Origin: Sphingomonas sp. Mn802worker
GTDB lineage: Bacteria; Pseudomonadota; Alphaproteobacteria; Sphingomonadales; Sphingomonadaceae
Reading direction: 5' to 3'
Assembly (NCBI RefSeq): GCF_000382485.1
Contig: NZ_AORY01000015.1
Coordinates: forward strand, 1-64,000
Length of the DNA stretch: 64,000 nucleotides
A program made the translations under genes and the position numbers. Positions 35,466 through 49,723 of this stretch are shown piece after piece. Numbering within the stretch: the first letter of the stretch is position 1; every line of letters begins with the position of its first letter. The notes beneath the pieces were generated by a model. It worked only from the letters and a program-made list of their open reading frames with translations, ran no database searches and was not told the origin of the DNA.

Positions 35466-36767
35466 ATGACCGCTACCATCGACCCCGCCTACATTCCCGG
35501 TTTCGGCAACCACGTCTCGACGGAGTCGATCCCCGGCGCGCTGCCGGTCGGGCGCAACTCGCCGCAGCGCCCTGCCTTCGGCCTCTACACCGAGCAATTG
35601 TCGGGCACCGCCTTCACCGCCCCGCGCCACGAGAACCGCCGCTCGTGGCTATACCGCATGCGACCCACCGCCGAACATCCGCCGTTCAACCGGTACGACG
35701 GCGCCAAGCGCTTCGCCCCCGGCACGACCGACGCCCCGCTCGCGCCCAACCGGCTGCGCTGGGACCCGCTGGCGATGCCGGAAGGAGCGGGCGTCGACCT
35801 GATCGACGGCATGACGACGATGCTCGCCAACCGCCACCCGACCGATCTGGAGGGCGTGGCGATGCACGTCTACGCCGCAAACCGCGACATGGACGCCCGC
35901 GTGTTCGTCGACGCGGACGGCGAGTTGCTTTTTATTCCGGAACAGGGGCGGCTCGAGCTGCTGACCGAACTCGGCCGCATTGAGGTCGCGCCCGGGCAGG
36001 TCGCGCTGGTGCCGCGCGGGGTGCGGTTCAAGGCGAAGCTGCCGGATGGAAGGGCGCGTGGCTACGTCGCGGAGAATCACGGCGCGCTGTTCCGCCTGCC
36101 CGATCTCGGCCCGATCGGCGCCAACGGCCTCGCCAATCCGCGCGATTTCGAGACACCGGTTGCCTGGTTCGAGGACGTGGACGCGCCGACTGAGGTCATC
36201 CAGAAGTTCATGGGTTCGCTGTGGACGACGACGCTCGATCACTCGCCGCTCGACGTGGTGGCGTGGCACGGCAATCTGGCACCGTGGCGCTACGATCTGT
36301 CGCGTTTCAACACGATCAACACCGTCAGCTTCGACCATCCCGACCCGTCGATCTTTACCGTGCTGACATCGCCCAGCGACGTGCCCGGCCGCGCCAACGC
36401 CGACTTCGTCATCTTCCCGCCGCGCTGGATGGTGGCGGAGGGCACGTTTCGCCCGCCGTGGTTCCACCGCAACGTCATGTCGGAGGCGATGGGCCTCATC
36501 ATCGGCGCGTATGACGCGAAGGCGGAAGGGTTCCAGCCCGGCGGTATCTCGCTCCACAACATCATGAGCGGGCACGGCCCCGACGTCGCGAGCTGGCAGG
36601 GCGCGAGCGCGGCCGAGCTCAAGCCCCACAAGATAGAGGGCACGATGGCGTTCATGCTGGAAAGCTGCTGGGCATACCGGCCGACCGACTACGCGCTGGC
36701 CCACGCGCAGCTCGATTACGATGCGGTGTGGGCCGACTTCCCCAAGGCGACGTTGCCGCAAAGATGA
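35466..36767 (+). CDS. hmgA: Homogentisate 1,2-dioxygenase
   Basis: Opens the homogentisate ring to maleylacetoacetate. It has 433 aa. The N-terminus [26 protein letters not shown] and the C-terminal iron site ([29 protein letters not shown]) are characteristic. It lies downstream of hpd with a 143-bp gap carrying a hairpin and an AAAGGACTGAGG RBS region. Confidence 0.96.
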   Translation: MTATIDPAYIPGFGNHVSTESIPGALPVGRNSPQRPAFGLYTEQLSGTAFTAPRHENRRSWLYRMRPTAEHPPFNRYDGAKRFAPGTTDAPLAPNRLRWDPLAMPEGAGVDLIDGMTTMLANRHPTDLEGVAMHVYAANRDMDARVFVDADGELLFIPEQGRLELLTELGRIEVAPGQVALVPRGVRFKAKLPDGRARGYVAENHGALFRLPDLGPIGANGLANPRDFETPVAWFEDVDAPTEVIQKFMGSLWTTTLDHSPLDVVAWHGNLAPWRYDLSRFNTINTVSFDHPDPSIFTVLTSPSDVPGRANADFVIFPPRWMVAEGTFRPPWFHRNVMSEAMGLIIGAYDAKAEGFQPGGISLHNIMSGHGPDVASWQGASAAELKPHKIEGTMAFMLESCWAYRPTDYALAHAQLDYDAVWADFPKATLPQR

Positions 36768-36774
36768 TGGACGC

Positions 36775-37170
36775 GTGAGCGACACCGACACGCGCGTGTT
36801 CGCGACACCTGCGGGAGTGAAGCTCGGCGCGCTCGACCAGATCGCCGATGGTGCTGCGCGTAACTACGTGCTGCAACTGCGCGCCGGGCGTTTTCACGGC
36901 CTTGTAGTGCGCCAGGGACAGGCGGTGTACGGCTACGTCGACCGCTGCCCGCACGCCGGCCTGCCGCTGGCGCAGGAACTCGACGCCTATCTGACACCCG
37001 ATGGCGCGCGGATCATGTGTTCGTGGCACGGCGCGGTGTTCGCGATCGACGATGGCCGCTGCGAAGGCGGGCCGTGCATGGGCGCGCGGCTTACGCCGTG
37101 GCCGGTGCGCGTCGACGATGGCGTGATTGTTACAGCAAATTCGCAACCAGCCTCCGAAACGAAGGATTAA
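36775..37170 (+). CDS. Rieske [2Fe-2S] ferredoxin-like protein
   Basis: A 131-aa protein with the Rieske ligands in RCPHAGLPLA and MCSWHGAVF (C-x-H and C-x-x-H). A GTG start 7 bp after the hmgA stop puts it in the tyrosine operon. It could donate electrons to a partner oxygenase, but Hpd and HmgA need no ferredoxin, so its substrate or partner is unknown. There is no signal peptide. Confidence 0.85.
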   Translation: MSDTDTRVFATPAGVKLGALDQIADGAARNYVLQLRAGRFHGLVVRQGQAVYGYVDRCPHAGLPLAQELDAYLTPDGARIMCSWHGAVFAIDDGRCEGGPCMGARLTPWPVRVDDGVIVTANSQPASETKD

Positions 37171-37194
37171 GTACCCCAGGTTAGTAGCTTCGGC

Positions 37195-37881
37195 ATGGCT
37201 ACTTCATATCCCGCTCCCGACCATCGCAGCGGAGGGGCCTCGCAAGCCGCATGGCACGCGGTATGCCGATCGCAGGCGGTGATCGAATTTACCATGGACG
37301 GCGTGATCACCTGGGTTAACGACGCGTTTCTTCGCATCGTCGGCTACCGTTCCGACGAGCTGGTCGGGCGGCATCACCGCCTTTTGTGCCTGGACGGGCA
37401 GGCGGACACCCCCTCCTACGCCGCTTTCTGGCGCAAACTCGGCTCGGGTGAGTTCGATCAGGGCGAGTACCCGCGTCGTAGCGCACGCGGTGAGGAGGTT
37501 TGGTTGCAGGCGACCTACACGCCGGTGCTGGATGCCGCCGGTCACCCGGAACGGGTGCTCAAGATCGCCACCGATATTACGCGGCAGGTCATGCTGGAGC
37601 GCGAGGTGCAGGCACATCTGGTGCAGTCGCGGGCAGCGGGCACGGCGTTGACCGAGCGTGGCGCCGCGCTCGAGAAGACGATGGCGCAGGTGGCGGAGAT
37701 CGTGTCTACCATCTCCGGCATCGCCAAACAGACCAACCTGCTCGCGCTCAATGCGACGATCGAGGCGGCGCGCGCGGGCGACGCCGGGCGCGGCTTCGCT
37801 GTGGTCGCCTCGGAGGTCAAGAAGCTTGCGCGCGACACGCACGACGCGGCCGGACGCGCGGCGCTGCTGGTCGCAGCGTAG
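37195..37881 (+). CDS. Soluble PAS-methyl-accepting protein, short
   Basis: A 228-aa protein: an N-terminal PAS domain ([33 protein letters not shown], about 29-61) with a PAC-like VLKIATDIT, then a short coiled coil and the MCP signalling tip ([37 protein letters not shown], about 180-215). No membrane helix and no HAMP. It lacks the long adaptation arms and C-terminal pentapeptide of full receptors. It may modulate a receptor array or another histidine kinase; the function is unproven. Confidence 0.82.
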   Translation: MATSYPAPDHRSGGASQAAWHAVCRSQAVIEFTMDGVITWVNDAFLRIVGYRSDELVGRHHRLLCLDGQADTPSYAAFWRKLGSGEFDQGEYPRRSARGEEVWLQATYTPVLDAAGHPERVLKIATDITRQVMLEREVQAHLVQSRAAGTALTERGAALEKTMAQVAEIVSTISGIAKQTNLLALNATIEAARAGDAGRGFAVVASEVKKLARDTHDAAGRAALLVAA

Positions 37882-37897
37882 CGCGCCTGGTGCCGCG

Positions 37898-38464
37898 TTA
37901 GGGCTGGTGCGTGCGGCGCAGCGTGCTCGTGTCGTAGCCCAGTGCTTTCGCGCGCGCGAACAGCGCCTCGACCTGTTCGTCGCCCGGACGCGGCGAGCGC
38001 GTGAGTAGCCACAGGTAACGTCCGCCGGGCTCACCGACGATCGACCAGCTGTAGTCGTCGGCGTGGTCGAGCACCCAATAATCGCCGACGTACAGTGGTC
38101 CGAAGAACGATAGCTTGAGCTTCGCGCCGGTTTCCTTGTCCGCAACCACGCCCTTTGCGCGCGCGACCTTACGCTGGCCGCCGCGCGTGCCGGCGTTGGT
38201 CACGCCGATCCGGTCCGCCGACAGCCGCGAGTAATCGGCGGTCACCGCGTCCATGCCCTCTTCGAAGACATATTCGTGGCGCGCGATCTCGTACCAGCGG
38301 CCGAGATAGCGGTTCAGGTCGACTGGCTTCGCGGGCGCGGGCACGCGCGGGTTGATGACCGGCGGGCGCTTGGCGCGAAGGTAGAGGAAACCGCCGAGGC
38401 CGAGTGCCGCCGCACCGACGCCCGCCAGGACGCCGGCCTTTGGAAGAGTGGATTGCTGTGCCAT
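37898..38464 (-). CDS. Membrane-anchored lipocalin (Blc-like)
   Basis: A 188-aa protein with an N-terminal anchor (AGVLAGVGAAALGLGGFLYL) and a lipocalin barrel starting LNRYLGRWYEIARHEYVFEEG, then YWVLDHADDYSWSIVGEPGGRYLWLLTRSP. Bacterial lipocalins bind lipids or hydrophobic ligands near the envelope. The Met at 38464 is used; 38470 and 38512 are alternatives. Confidence 0.86.
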   Translation of the reverse strand: MAQQSTLPKAGVLAGVGAAALGLGGFLYLRAKRPPVINPRVPAPAKPVDLNRYLGRWYEIARHEYVFEEGMDAVTADYSRLSADRIGVTNAGTRGGQRKVARAKGVVADKETGAKLKLSFFGPLYVGDYWVLDHADDYSWSIVGEPGGRYLWLLTRSPRPGDEQVEALFARAKALGYDTSTLRRTHQP

Positions 38465-38499
38465 GTGCATCCCTACCAGCGACGGCGCGCGTGGTTCCC

Positions 38500-40602
38500 T
38501 CAGCCCGCGCACGCCTTTTCGCGCAGGCGCGCGGCGTGGAGCAGCGGCTCGGTATAGCCGCTCGGTTGCGCGACCCCGTCGAAGACGAGCGCGCGCGCGG
38601 CCTGGAACGCAATGCTGTCACCCTCGCGCCCCGCCATCGGGCGGTAGGCCGGGTCGCCCGCGTTCTGCTCGTCGACCTTGACCGCCATGCGCTTGAGCGC
38701 GGCGTCGATCTCCTCCGCGCTCGTGACGCCGTGGAGCAGCCAGTTCGCCATGTGCTGCGACGAGATGCGCAGCGTCGCGCGGTCCTCCATCAGGCCGATG
38801 TCGTGGATGTCGGGCACCTTGGAGCAGCCCACCCCCTGGTCGATCCAGCGCACGACATAGCCGAGGATGCCTTGGGCATTGTTGTCGAGCTCCTCGCGCA
38901 CCTCCTCGGGCGTCCAGTTGCGCCCGGTCGCCAGCGGGACGGTGAGCAGGCGGTCGAGCGACGCGATCGGCTCGGCTTGGCGCGCCTCCTGCTGCGCGAA
39001 CACGTCGACGCGGTGGTAGTGCGTGGCGTGGAGCGTCGCCGCGGTGGGGGAGGGAACCCAGGCGGTGGTCGCGCCGCTGATCGGATGCGCAACCTTCTGC
39101 TCCAGCATGTCCGCCATCATGTCGGGCGCGGCCCACATGCCCTTGCCGATCTGCGCACGGCCCGACAGTCCGCAGGCGAGGCCGATCTGCACGTTGCGAT
39201 CCTCGTACGCCTTGATCCAGTCGGCGCCCTTCATCTCGGCCTTGCGGATCATCGCGCCGGCGCGCGTCGCGGTGTGCATTTCGTCGCCGGTGCGGTCGAG
39301 GAAGCCGGTGTTGATGAACACGATCCGGTGGCGCACCGCGTGGATGCAGGCGGCGAGGTTGGCCGAGGTGCGACGCTCCTCGTCCATCACGCCGACCTTG
39401 ATCGTGTGGCGGTCGAGGCAGAGCAGGTCTTCTACCGCGTCGAACAGGCGGTCGGTGAACGCGCATTCGTCGGGGCCGTGCATCTTGGGCTTGACGATGT
39501 AGATGCTGCCCGCGCGGCTGTTGGCGTGCGCACCCCGGAGGTCGTGCATTGCGACGAGGCTGGTGATGATCGCGTCGAGGATTCCTTCGGGCGCTTCGCT
39601 GCCGTCCGCCAGCCGCAGCGCGGGCGTGGTCATCAGGTGGCCGACGTTGCGGACGAACAGCAGGCTTCGGCCGGGCAGGACGATCTCGTTGCCATCGTCG
39701 CCGGTGTAGCGGCGGTCAGGGTTCAGCCGACGCGTCACCTGTTGGCCACCCTTCTCGAATGTGTCCGAGAGGTCGCCGCGCATCAGCCCTAACCAATTGG
39801 CATAGGCCGCGACCTTGTCGGCGGCGTCGACCGCCGCGACCGAGTCCTCCAAGTCGCAGATCGTCGTCACCGCGCTTTCCAGGATCACGTCGGCGATCCC
39901 CGCCGGGTCGTCGCGGCCGATCGGATGGGCAGGACCGAACACGACCTCGACGTGGAGGCCATTGTGTCGGAACAGCCGGCCGGTTTCGCTGCGACCGACA
40001 TACTGCGCCGGGTCGGCAAGCGTGACGTTGTCGCTGGTGAGGTCCGTCCACGATCCGCTGGCGAGCGGCACCGCATCATCAAGGAACGCCTTCGCCCAGG
40101 CGATCACCTGGCTCCCACGCGCCGTGTCGTACGTGCCGCCAGGGTTGGCCGAGCCGAGCGCGTCGGTGCCGTAGAGCGCGTCGTACAGGCTGCCCCAGCG
40201 CGCATTGGCGGCGTTCAACAGGAAGCGCGCGTTGAGGATCGGCACGACCAGCTGCGGCCCAGCGGTGGTCGCGACCTCCGCATCGACGTTCTGCGTGTCG
40301 ATCGTAAACGGCGCAGGTTCGGGGACGAGATAGCCGATCTCGCGCAGGAACGCCTGATACTCGGCTTGGTCGATCGGCTGCCCGGCGCGTGCGGTGTACC
40401 AGTCGTCGATACAGGCCTGCAGGTCGTCGCGGCGCGCGAGCAGGTCGCGGTTCTCGGGCGCGAACCGCGCGAAGATGTCGGCCACGCCCGCCCAGAAGGT
40501 GTCCGGCGCGATCCCGGTGCCGGGCAGCGCGCGTTCCTCGATAAAGCTGGCGAGTACACGGGCGACGCTCAGCCCGGCACGGTCGGTCATTTGCTCGGTC
40601 AT
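38500..40602 (-). CDS. glcB: Malate synthase G
   Basis: Condenses glyoxylate and acetyl-CoA in the glyoxylate pathway. It has 700 aa, the expected length of isoform G (about 720). Core motifs [11 protein letters not shown] (residues about 360) and [16 protein letters not shown], plus [16 protein letters not shown], carry the conserved Arg, Glu and Asp. Its 3' end lies close to the lipocalin start with no operon link. A divergent LysR gene at 40693 may regulate it. Confidence 0.95.
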   Translation of the reverse strand: MTEQMTDRAGLSVARVLASFIEERALPGTGIAPDTFWAGVADIFARFAPENRDLLARRDDLQACIDDWYTARAGQPIDQAEYQAFLREIGYLVPEPAPFTIDTQNVDAEVATTAGPQLVVPILNARFLLNAANARWGSLYDALYGTDALGSANPGGTYDTARGSQVIAWAKAFLDDAVPLASGSWTDLTSDNVTLADPAQYVGRSETGRLFRHNGLHVEVVFGPAHPIGRDDPAGIADVILESAVTTICDLEDSVAAVDAADKVAAYANWLGLMRGDLSDTFEKGGQQVTRRLNPDRRYTGDDGNEIVLPGRSLLFVRNVGHLMTTPALRLADGSEAPEGILDAIITSLVAMHDLRGAHANSRAGSIYIVKPKMHGPDECAFTDRLFDAVEDLLCLDRHTIKVGVMDEERRTSANLAACIHAVRHRIVFINTGFLDRTGDEMHTATRAGAMIRKAEMKGADWIKAYEDRNVQIGLACGLSGRAQIGKGMWAAPDMMADMLEQKVAHPISGATTAWVPSPTAATLHATHYHRVDVFAQQEARQAEPIASLDRLLTVPLATGRNWTPEEVREELDNNAQGILGYVVRWIDQGVGCSKVPDIHDIGLMEDRATLRISSQHMANWLLHGVTSAEEIDAALKRMAVKVDEQNAGDPAYRPMAGREGDSIAFQAARALVFDGVAQPSGYTEPLLHAARLREKACAG

Positions 40603-40692
40603 GTTTTTCTCTCCTGCACGCCGCTTGTAGCCGCCCGTGATCTACCTCACTAGACGCATTGCTGTGTCAGCAGTCGGTACAAGAATGCACGA

Positions 40693-41580
40693 ATGATTGA
40701 TCCCGATTACGTCCTGTTCGCGCGGCTGGTAAGTGCGGGGAGCATCGCGGCGGCGGCGCGCGGGCTGCGTTTGTCGCCCGCGATGGCATCGCGACGGCTC
40801 GCGCGGCTGGAGGCTCGACTGGGCGTGCGTCTGGTGCAGCGCACGACCAGGCGGCTCGCCTTGACGCCCGCGGGTGAGCGGTTTCACGCCGACGTGGTCG
40901 CGATCCTCGCCGCGGTCGAGGCGGCCGAGGCGCGGCTGACCGGCGCGGCGGCGGCGCCCGCAGGGTTGCTGCGCGTGACGGCGCCGACCTCGTTCGGGCG
41001 GCTGCACGTCGCGCCGCAGCTGCACCGCTTCCTCGCGGCTCATCCTGCGGTGACGCTGTCGTTCGATCTGTCCGACGCATTCAGCGACCTGGTGGCGGAC
41101 GGGATCGACGTAGGCGTCAGGATCGCCGCCGGCGTGCCGGCTGGGCTGGAAGCACACCGGTTGGGAGACAGCCGCCGGGTCCTGTGCGCGAGCCCCGACT
41201 ATCTGGCGCGCGCCGGAACGCCGGTGCGGATCGATGATCTCGGCGCGCACGCGCTGCTCGCCGCAGTCGGGCAGATGCCGTGGCGGCTGGTATCGGGCAC
41301 GCGCCGTATGAACGTCGATCACACCAGCCGGATCGAGACCAATTCGAGCGAACTGGTGCGCGAGCTGGCGCTCTCGGGGGTCGGCATCGCGCTGCGGTCG
41401 CTGTGGGACGTGGGGAATGCGTTGCGCAGCGGACGCCTGGTGCGCGTGCTGCCCGAGTGGGAGGGGACACGCGACGTCGCAATCTGGGCGGTGCATCCCC
41501 GCGCGCCGATCGTCGCACCCGCGGTGCGCGCCTTCATCGCCTTCCTGCGCGAGACGATCGAACCCGCCGCGTGGGAGTAG
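40693..41580 (+). CDS. LysR-family transcriptional regulator
   Basis: A 295-aa regulator: N-terminal winged HTH (FARLVSAGSIAAAARGLRLSPAMASRRLARLEARLG) and a type-2 periplasmic-binding-like effector domain (from about residue 90: GLLRVTAPTSFGRLHVAPQLHRFLAAHP). The group resembles the DsdC/AaeR-like small-effector regulators. It is divergent from glcB across a 90-bp gap, which could be its target. Confidence 0.85.
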   Translation: MIDPDYVLFARLVSAGSIAAAARGLRLSPAMASRRLARLEARLGVRLVQRTTRRLALTPAGERFHADVVAILAAVEAAEARLTGAAAAPAGLLRVTAPTSFGRLHVAPQLHRFLAAHPAVTLSFDLSDAFSDLVADGIDVGVRIAAGVPAGLEAHRLGDSRRVLCASPDYLARAGTPVRIDDLGAHALLAAVGQMPWRLVSGTRRMNVDHTSRIETNSSELVRELALSGVGIALRSLWDVGNALRSGRLVRVLPEWEGTRDVAIWAVHPRAPIVAPAVRAFIAFLRETIEPAAWE

Positions 41581-41583
41581 CGC

Positions 41584-41955
41584 CTAGAACAATCGCCCGC
41601 CGTTCGGCACCGGATGCGCGGGGCTGACGAGTACCACGGCACCGTCCGCGTCGGGGAAGCCGAGCGTCAGCACCTCCGACATCATCGGCCCGATCTGGCG
41701 CGGCGGAAAGTTGACCACGGCGGCGACCTGACGCCCGACCAGTTCGTCGGCGGCGTGACGCACGGTGATCTGCGCCGATGATCGTTTGACGCCGATCGTC
41801 TCGCCGAAATCGATCGTGAGCTTGAACGCGGGCTTGCGCGCCTCCGGAAAGGGATCAACTGCGATGATCATACCGACGCGCACGTCGACGCGCATGAAGT
41901 CGTCGAACGTGATCGGATCGGCCGCGGGGGTGGCAGGGTCGTTGGTCACGTGCAT
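41584..41955 (-). CDS. csaA: tRNA-binding domain protein, CsaA-like
   Basis: A 123-aa EMAP/Myf-type tRNA-binding protein: DFMRVDVRVGMIIAVDPFPEARKPAFKLTIDFGETIGVKRSSAQIT and the C-terminal FPDADGAVVLVSPAHPVPNGGRLF (landmarks) match CsaA, which has secretion-chaperone-like and tRNA-binding properties. It ends 4 bp from the LysR end (convergent). Confidence 0.85.
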   Translation of the reverse strand: MHVTNDPATPAADPITFDDFMRVDVRVGMIIAVDPFPEARKPAFKLTIDFGETIGVKRSSAQITVRHAADELVGRQVAAVVNFPPRQIGPMMSEVLTLGFPDADGAVVLVSPAHPVPNGGRLF

Positions 41956-41973
41956 GTCAAAGGTCCGGGCGGC

Positions 41974-42645
41974 TTAGAAATCCGGGTTTTCGTAATAGCT
42001 CGGCGGCTCGATCCCGCTGACGCGTTCAGTCAGCAGCGGGCGGAAGCTGCGGCGGCTCTTGAACGCGGAATACCAGGCTTTCGCGTGCGCATGCCCGGTC
42101 CAGTCGATTCCGCCGAGATAGTCCGCGACCGAGATCTGCGACGCGGCGGCGAGGTCGGCAAGGCTGATCGTCGCGCCCGCGATCCATTTGCGGTGGTCGA
42201 GCAGGTAATCGATGTAGTCGAGGTGCCCGACCGACGACTTCATCGCCTCGCGCAGGCGAGACGCATTGGGGGCGGTGCGGTGGACCAGCCGGTTGAGCAT
42301 CCGCTCCTCGAGCAGCGGCTGCGTCACGTCGCGGTAGAAGAAGGTGTCGAACCACGTCACCAGCCGGCGGATCTCGGCGCGATTGGCCGATGATCCGTTG
42401 ATCATCGCGGCGCGGTCAACCGTTTCCTCGAAATATTCGCAGATCGCGAGCGAGTCGATCAGCACCTCGCCCTTGTTCGGCTCGACCATCACCGGGGTCT
42501 GCCCGGCGGGGTTCATGTGGAGGAAATCGTCGCGCCGTTCCCACGGGTGCTCGCGCACCAATTGATAGCCGACGTCCTTCTCGTTGAGCAGCGTGCGCAC
42601 CTTGCGGGTGAACGGACACAGGGTGAATTGGTGCAACTGCCACAT
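41974..42645 (-). CDS. Glutathione S-transferase family protein
   Basis: A 223-aa GST: thioredoxin-like N-domain (LHQFTLCPFTRKVRTLLNEKDVGY, with a CPF catalytic-type motif) and a helical C-domain from about residue 90. The GSH-contact segment NPAGQTPVMVEPNKGEVLIDSLAICEYFEE is intact. Substrate is unknown. Confidence 0.88.
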   Translation of the reverse strand: MWQLHQFTLCPFTRKVRTLLNEKDVGYQLVREHPWERRDDFLHMNPAGQTPVMVEPNKGEVLIDSLAICEYFEETVDRAAMINGSSANRAEIRRLVTWFDTFFYRDVTQPLLEERMLNRLVHRTAPNASRLREAMKSSVGHLDYIDYLLDHRKWIAGATISLADLAAASQISVADYLGGIDWTGHAHAKAWYSAFKSRRSFRPLLTERVSGIEPPSYYENPDF

Positions 42646-42757
42646 ATGATGGTGAATAGCGGGACTGCGGTGGCGGGCAAGGCCGCGGATCGCCCGCGAT
42701 GGCGGGTTTGCGGTGAATGCGCGTGCGTCACTCGTGTCGAGGACGCACGCGTGCCCC

Positions 42758-47280
<4,523 letters not shown>

Positions 47281-47284
<4 letters not shown>

Positions 47285-48720
47285 GCTGCCACCTTCGCGT
47301 TCACGGCCTTGGCCTTCAAATACTGGTGCATCGCAGCCGACACGTCGCGGCCGTCGCGGATCGCCCAGACGACCAGGCTCGCGCCGCGCACGATGTCGCC
47401 GGCGGCGAACACGCCGTCGAGGCTGGTCATCAGCGTCTTCGCATCGACCAGCACCGTGCCCCAGCGTGTCACGCCCAACTCTGCCGCGCCCCACAGGTGC
47501 GGCAGGTCCTCCGCGTCGAAGCCGAGTGCCTTGATGACGAGATCGGCCGGCATGTCCTCGGCGGCGCCCGGATCGATCTCGGGTGAACGCCGGCCGCTCG
47601 CATCCGCGCTGCCCAGCCGCATGCGATTGGCGCGGACGTGGGTGACGCGGTCGCCAGCGGCGACGAAGGCGGCGGGCGCGGAGAGCCAGACGAACTCGAC
47701 GCCTTCTTCCTCCGCGTTCGCCACCTCGCGCTGGCTGCCGGGCATGTTGGCGCGGTCGCGGCGGTAGAGGCACTTCACGCTCTTCGCGCCCTGACGGATC
47801 GCGGTGCGGACGCAGTCCATCGCGGTGTCGCCGCCGCCGATCACGACGACGTTCTTGCCCGCCGCGTTGAGGCTGCCGTCCTCGAACGCAGGGACCGTGT
47901 CGCCGAAGCTCTTACGGTTGGAGGCGGTCAGGTAATCGAGCGCAGCGACGACACCCGACGCACCGTGCCCGTCGACCTCGATCGCGCGCGCCTTGTACAC
48001 GCCGGTGGCGATCAGCACCGCGTCGTGACGGCTGCGCAGTTCGTCGAGCGTCGCGTCCTCGCCGACCGCGAAGCCTTCGTGGAAGACGATGCCACCCGCC
48101 TTCAACCGGTCGACGCGGCGCGTGACAACGGGTTTTTCGAGCTTGAAGCCCGGGATGCCGTAGGTCAGCAACCCGCCCGCGCGGTCGTGGCGATCGTAGA
48201 CGTGGACCTCGTAGCCGTGCCCGCGCAGATACTCCGCCGCCGACAGCCCCGCCGGCCCCGCGCCGATCACGCCGACCGACTGGCCGCGCGCGGGTCCGGG
48301 GACGAGCGGCTCGACCCAGCCTTCCTCCCACGCCTTGTCGGTCACGAACTTCTCGACCGAGCCGATCGTTACCGCGCCGTGGCCGGTGAACTCGATCACG
48401 CAATTGCCTTCGCACAAACGGTCCTGCGGGCAGATGCGGCCGCAGATCTCGGGCATCGTGGAGGTGGCGTTCGACAGCTCATAGGCCTCGCGCAGCCGCC
48501 CTTCCGCGGTCAGCCGCAGCCAGTCGGGAATGTGGTTGTGCAGCGGGCAATGCACCGAGCAATAGGGCACACCGCACTGCGAGCAGCGCGCCGACTGATC
48601 CTCCGCCGACTGTACCGCATAGCGCTCGGCGATCTCGCGGAAGTCCTCCGCACGCGCGTCTGCCGCGCGTTTCGCAGGATAGGCTTGCGGGCGTTCAACG
48701 AAACGAAGCATGTCGGCCAT
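47281..48720 (-). CDS. gltD: Glutamate synthase small subunit
   Basis: The electron-input subunit: oxidises NAD(P)H and passes electrons via Fe-S clusters to GltB. It has 479 aa. Cys clusters at the N-terminus (ARCSQCGVPYCSVHCPLHNHIPDW, ICPQDRLCEGNC), FAD site VIGAGPAGLSAAEYL, and NAD(P) site VVVIGGGDTAMDCVRTA. It precedes gltB by ATGA overlap. A 156-bp leader with long-range pairing sits upstream. Confidence 0.95.
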
Positions 48721-48795
48721 CGGTCAATCTCCGCCGGCCGCAATTTCATATCAAAGTCGCCCTGTCACGCGAAATCAAACAACATACATAACGAG

Positions 48796-48867
48796 TCGGA
48801 CCTACAAAGACGCATTTAGCGACAGTCGCGTAGGCCACACAGAAAATCACACCTTCTTTAGGTCCGA
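48796..48867 (-). promoter_or_regulatory. Structured leader upstream of gltD
   Basis: This AT-rich 156-bp gap between uppP and gltD contains two perfect 9-bp complementary arms, TCGGACCTA (48796-48804) and TAGGTCCGA (48859-48867), 54 nt apart, and between them a small GCGAC-A-GTCGC hairpin. The arms could close a stem in the gltD 5' UTR. It does not match a riboswitch class known to me; a promoter for gltDB must lie here or just upstream. Confidence 0.4.
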
Positions 48868-48876
48868 ATCGGAAGT

Positions 48877-49683
48877 TTAATGCATCAGCAGGAACAAGGC
48901 CGCACCGCCTGCGACAATCCGGTACCATGCAAAAGGCGCGAAGCCGTGCCGCCCGACGATGCCGACGAACCAGCGAACGACCAGAAGCGCCACCACGAAC
49001 GCGACGACGAAGCCGACTGCGATCGCGCCGAGCCCGGCGCCTTGCCCGGCCATCAACTCGTGATGGTGCCCGGCGAGTTCGACCACGCTCGCGCCGAGCA
49101 TCGTCGGGATCGCCAGAAAGAAGCTGAACTCGGCCGCGGTGCGCCGCTCCACGCCCAGCGTCAGCGCGCCAAGGATCGTCGCGCCCGACCGGCTGACTCC
49201 CGGCACCATCGCCAGACACTGGATGAAGCCGACGCCCAGCGCGGTGCGCGCGGGCACGTCGGCGATGCCGCGCGTCGTGCCGGGTTTCACGACCCGCTCG
49301 ATCACCAGGATCGCAAGGCCGCCGACGATCAGCGCCACCGCCACGACGCGCGGTTGCAGCAGCAACGCCTCGATCTGCTTCTTGAGCGCCAAACCGATCA
49401 CCGCCGCAGGAGCAAAGGCGATCAGCAGGTTGCGCACGAAACGGATCGGCCCGGCCTCACGCCGGAACAGGCCGAGCATGACGGTCCAGAACGTCCGCCA
49501 GTAGAGCACTACCACCGCCAGGATCGCACCCAACTGGATAACGATGTTGAACAGCCGCCAGTGCGCCTCGTTATAGCCGAGCAGCGCGCTCGCCAGGATC
49601 AGGTGGCCGGTGGAGGAGACGGGCAGGAACTCTGTGACCCCCTCGACGATGCCGAGGAGGACGGCGGTGAGCAGGTCGTTCAA
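48877..49683 (-). CDS. uppP: Undecaprenyl-diphosphatase
   Basis: Integral membrane phosphatase recycling the lipid carrier of envelope synthesis (BacA family, bacitracin-resistance type). It has 268 aa and about 8 helices. Catalytic signature EGVTEFLPVSSTGHLIL near the N-terminus and PGVSRSGATILG in the centre are intact. It stands upstream of gltD but with a separate leader. Confidence 0.96.
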   Translation of the reverse strand: MNDLLTAVLLGIVEGVTEFLPVSSTGHLILASALLGYNEAHWRLFNIVIQLGAILAVVVLYWRTFWTVMLGLFRREAGPIRFVRNLLIAFAPAAVIGLALKKQIEALLLQPRVVAVALIVGGLAILVIERVVKPGTTRGIADVPARTALGVGFIQCLAMVPGVSRSGATILGALTLGVERRTAAEFSFFLAIPTMLGASVVELAGHHHELMAGQGAGLGAIAVGFVVAFVVALLVVRWFVGIVGRHGFAPFAWYRIVAGGAALFLLMH

Positions 49684-49723
49684 GAGGTCGTCTCCGTGAA
49701 AGGAGGGGTATGGTCGGGGTTGA

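Noticed and set aside
48721..48876. Glutamine-type riboswitch before gltD
   Set aside because: No match to the known glnA or Downstream-peptide motifs; only generic pairing is seen.
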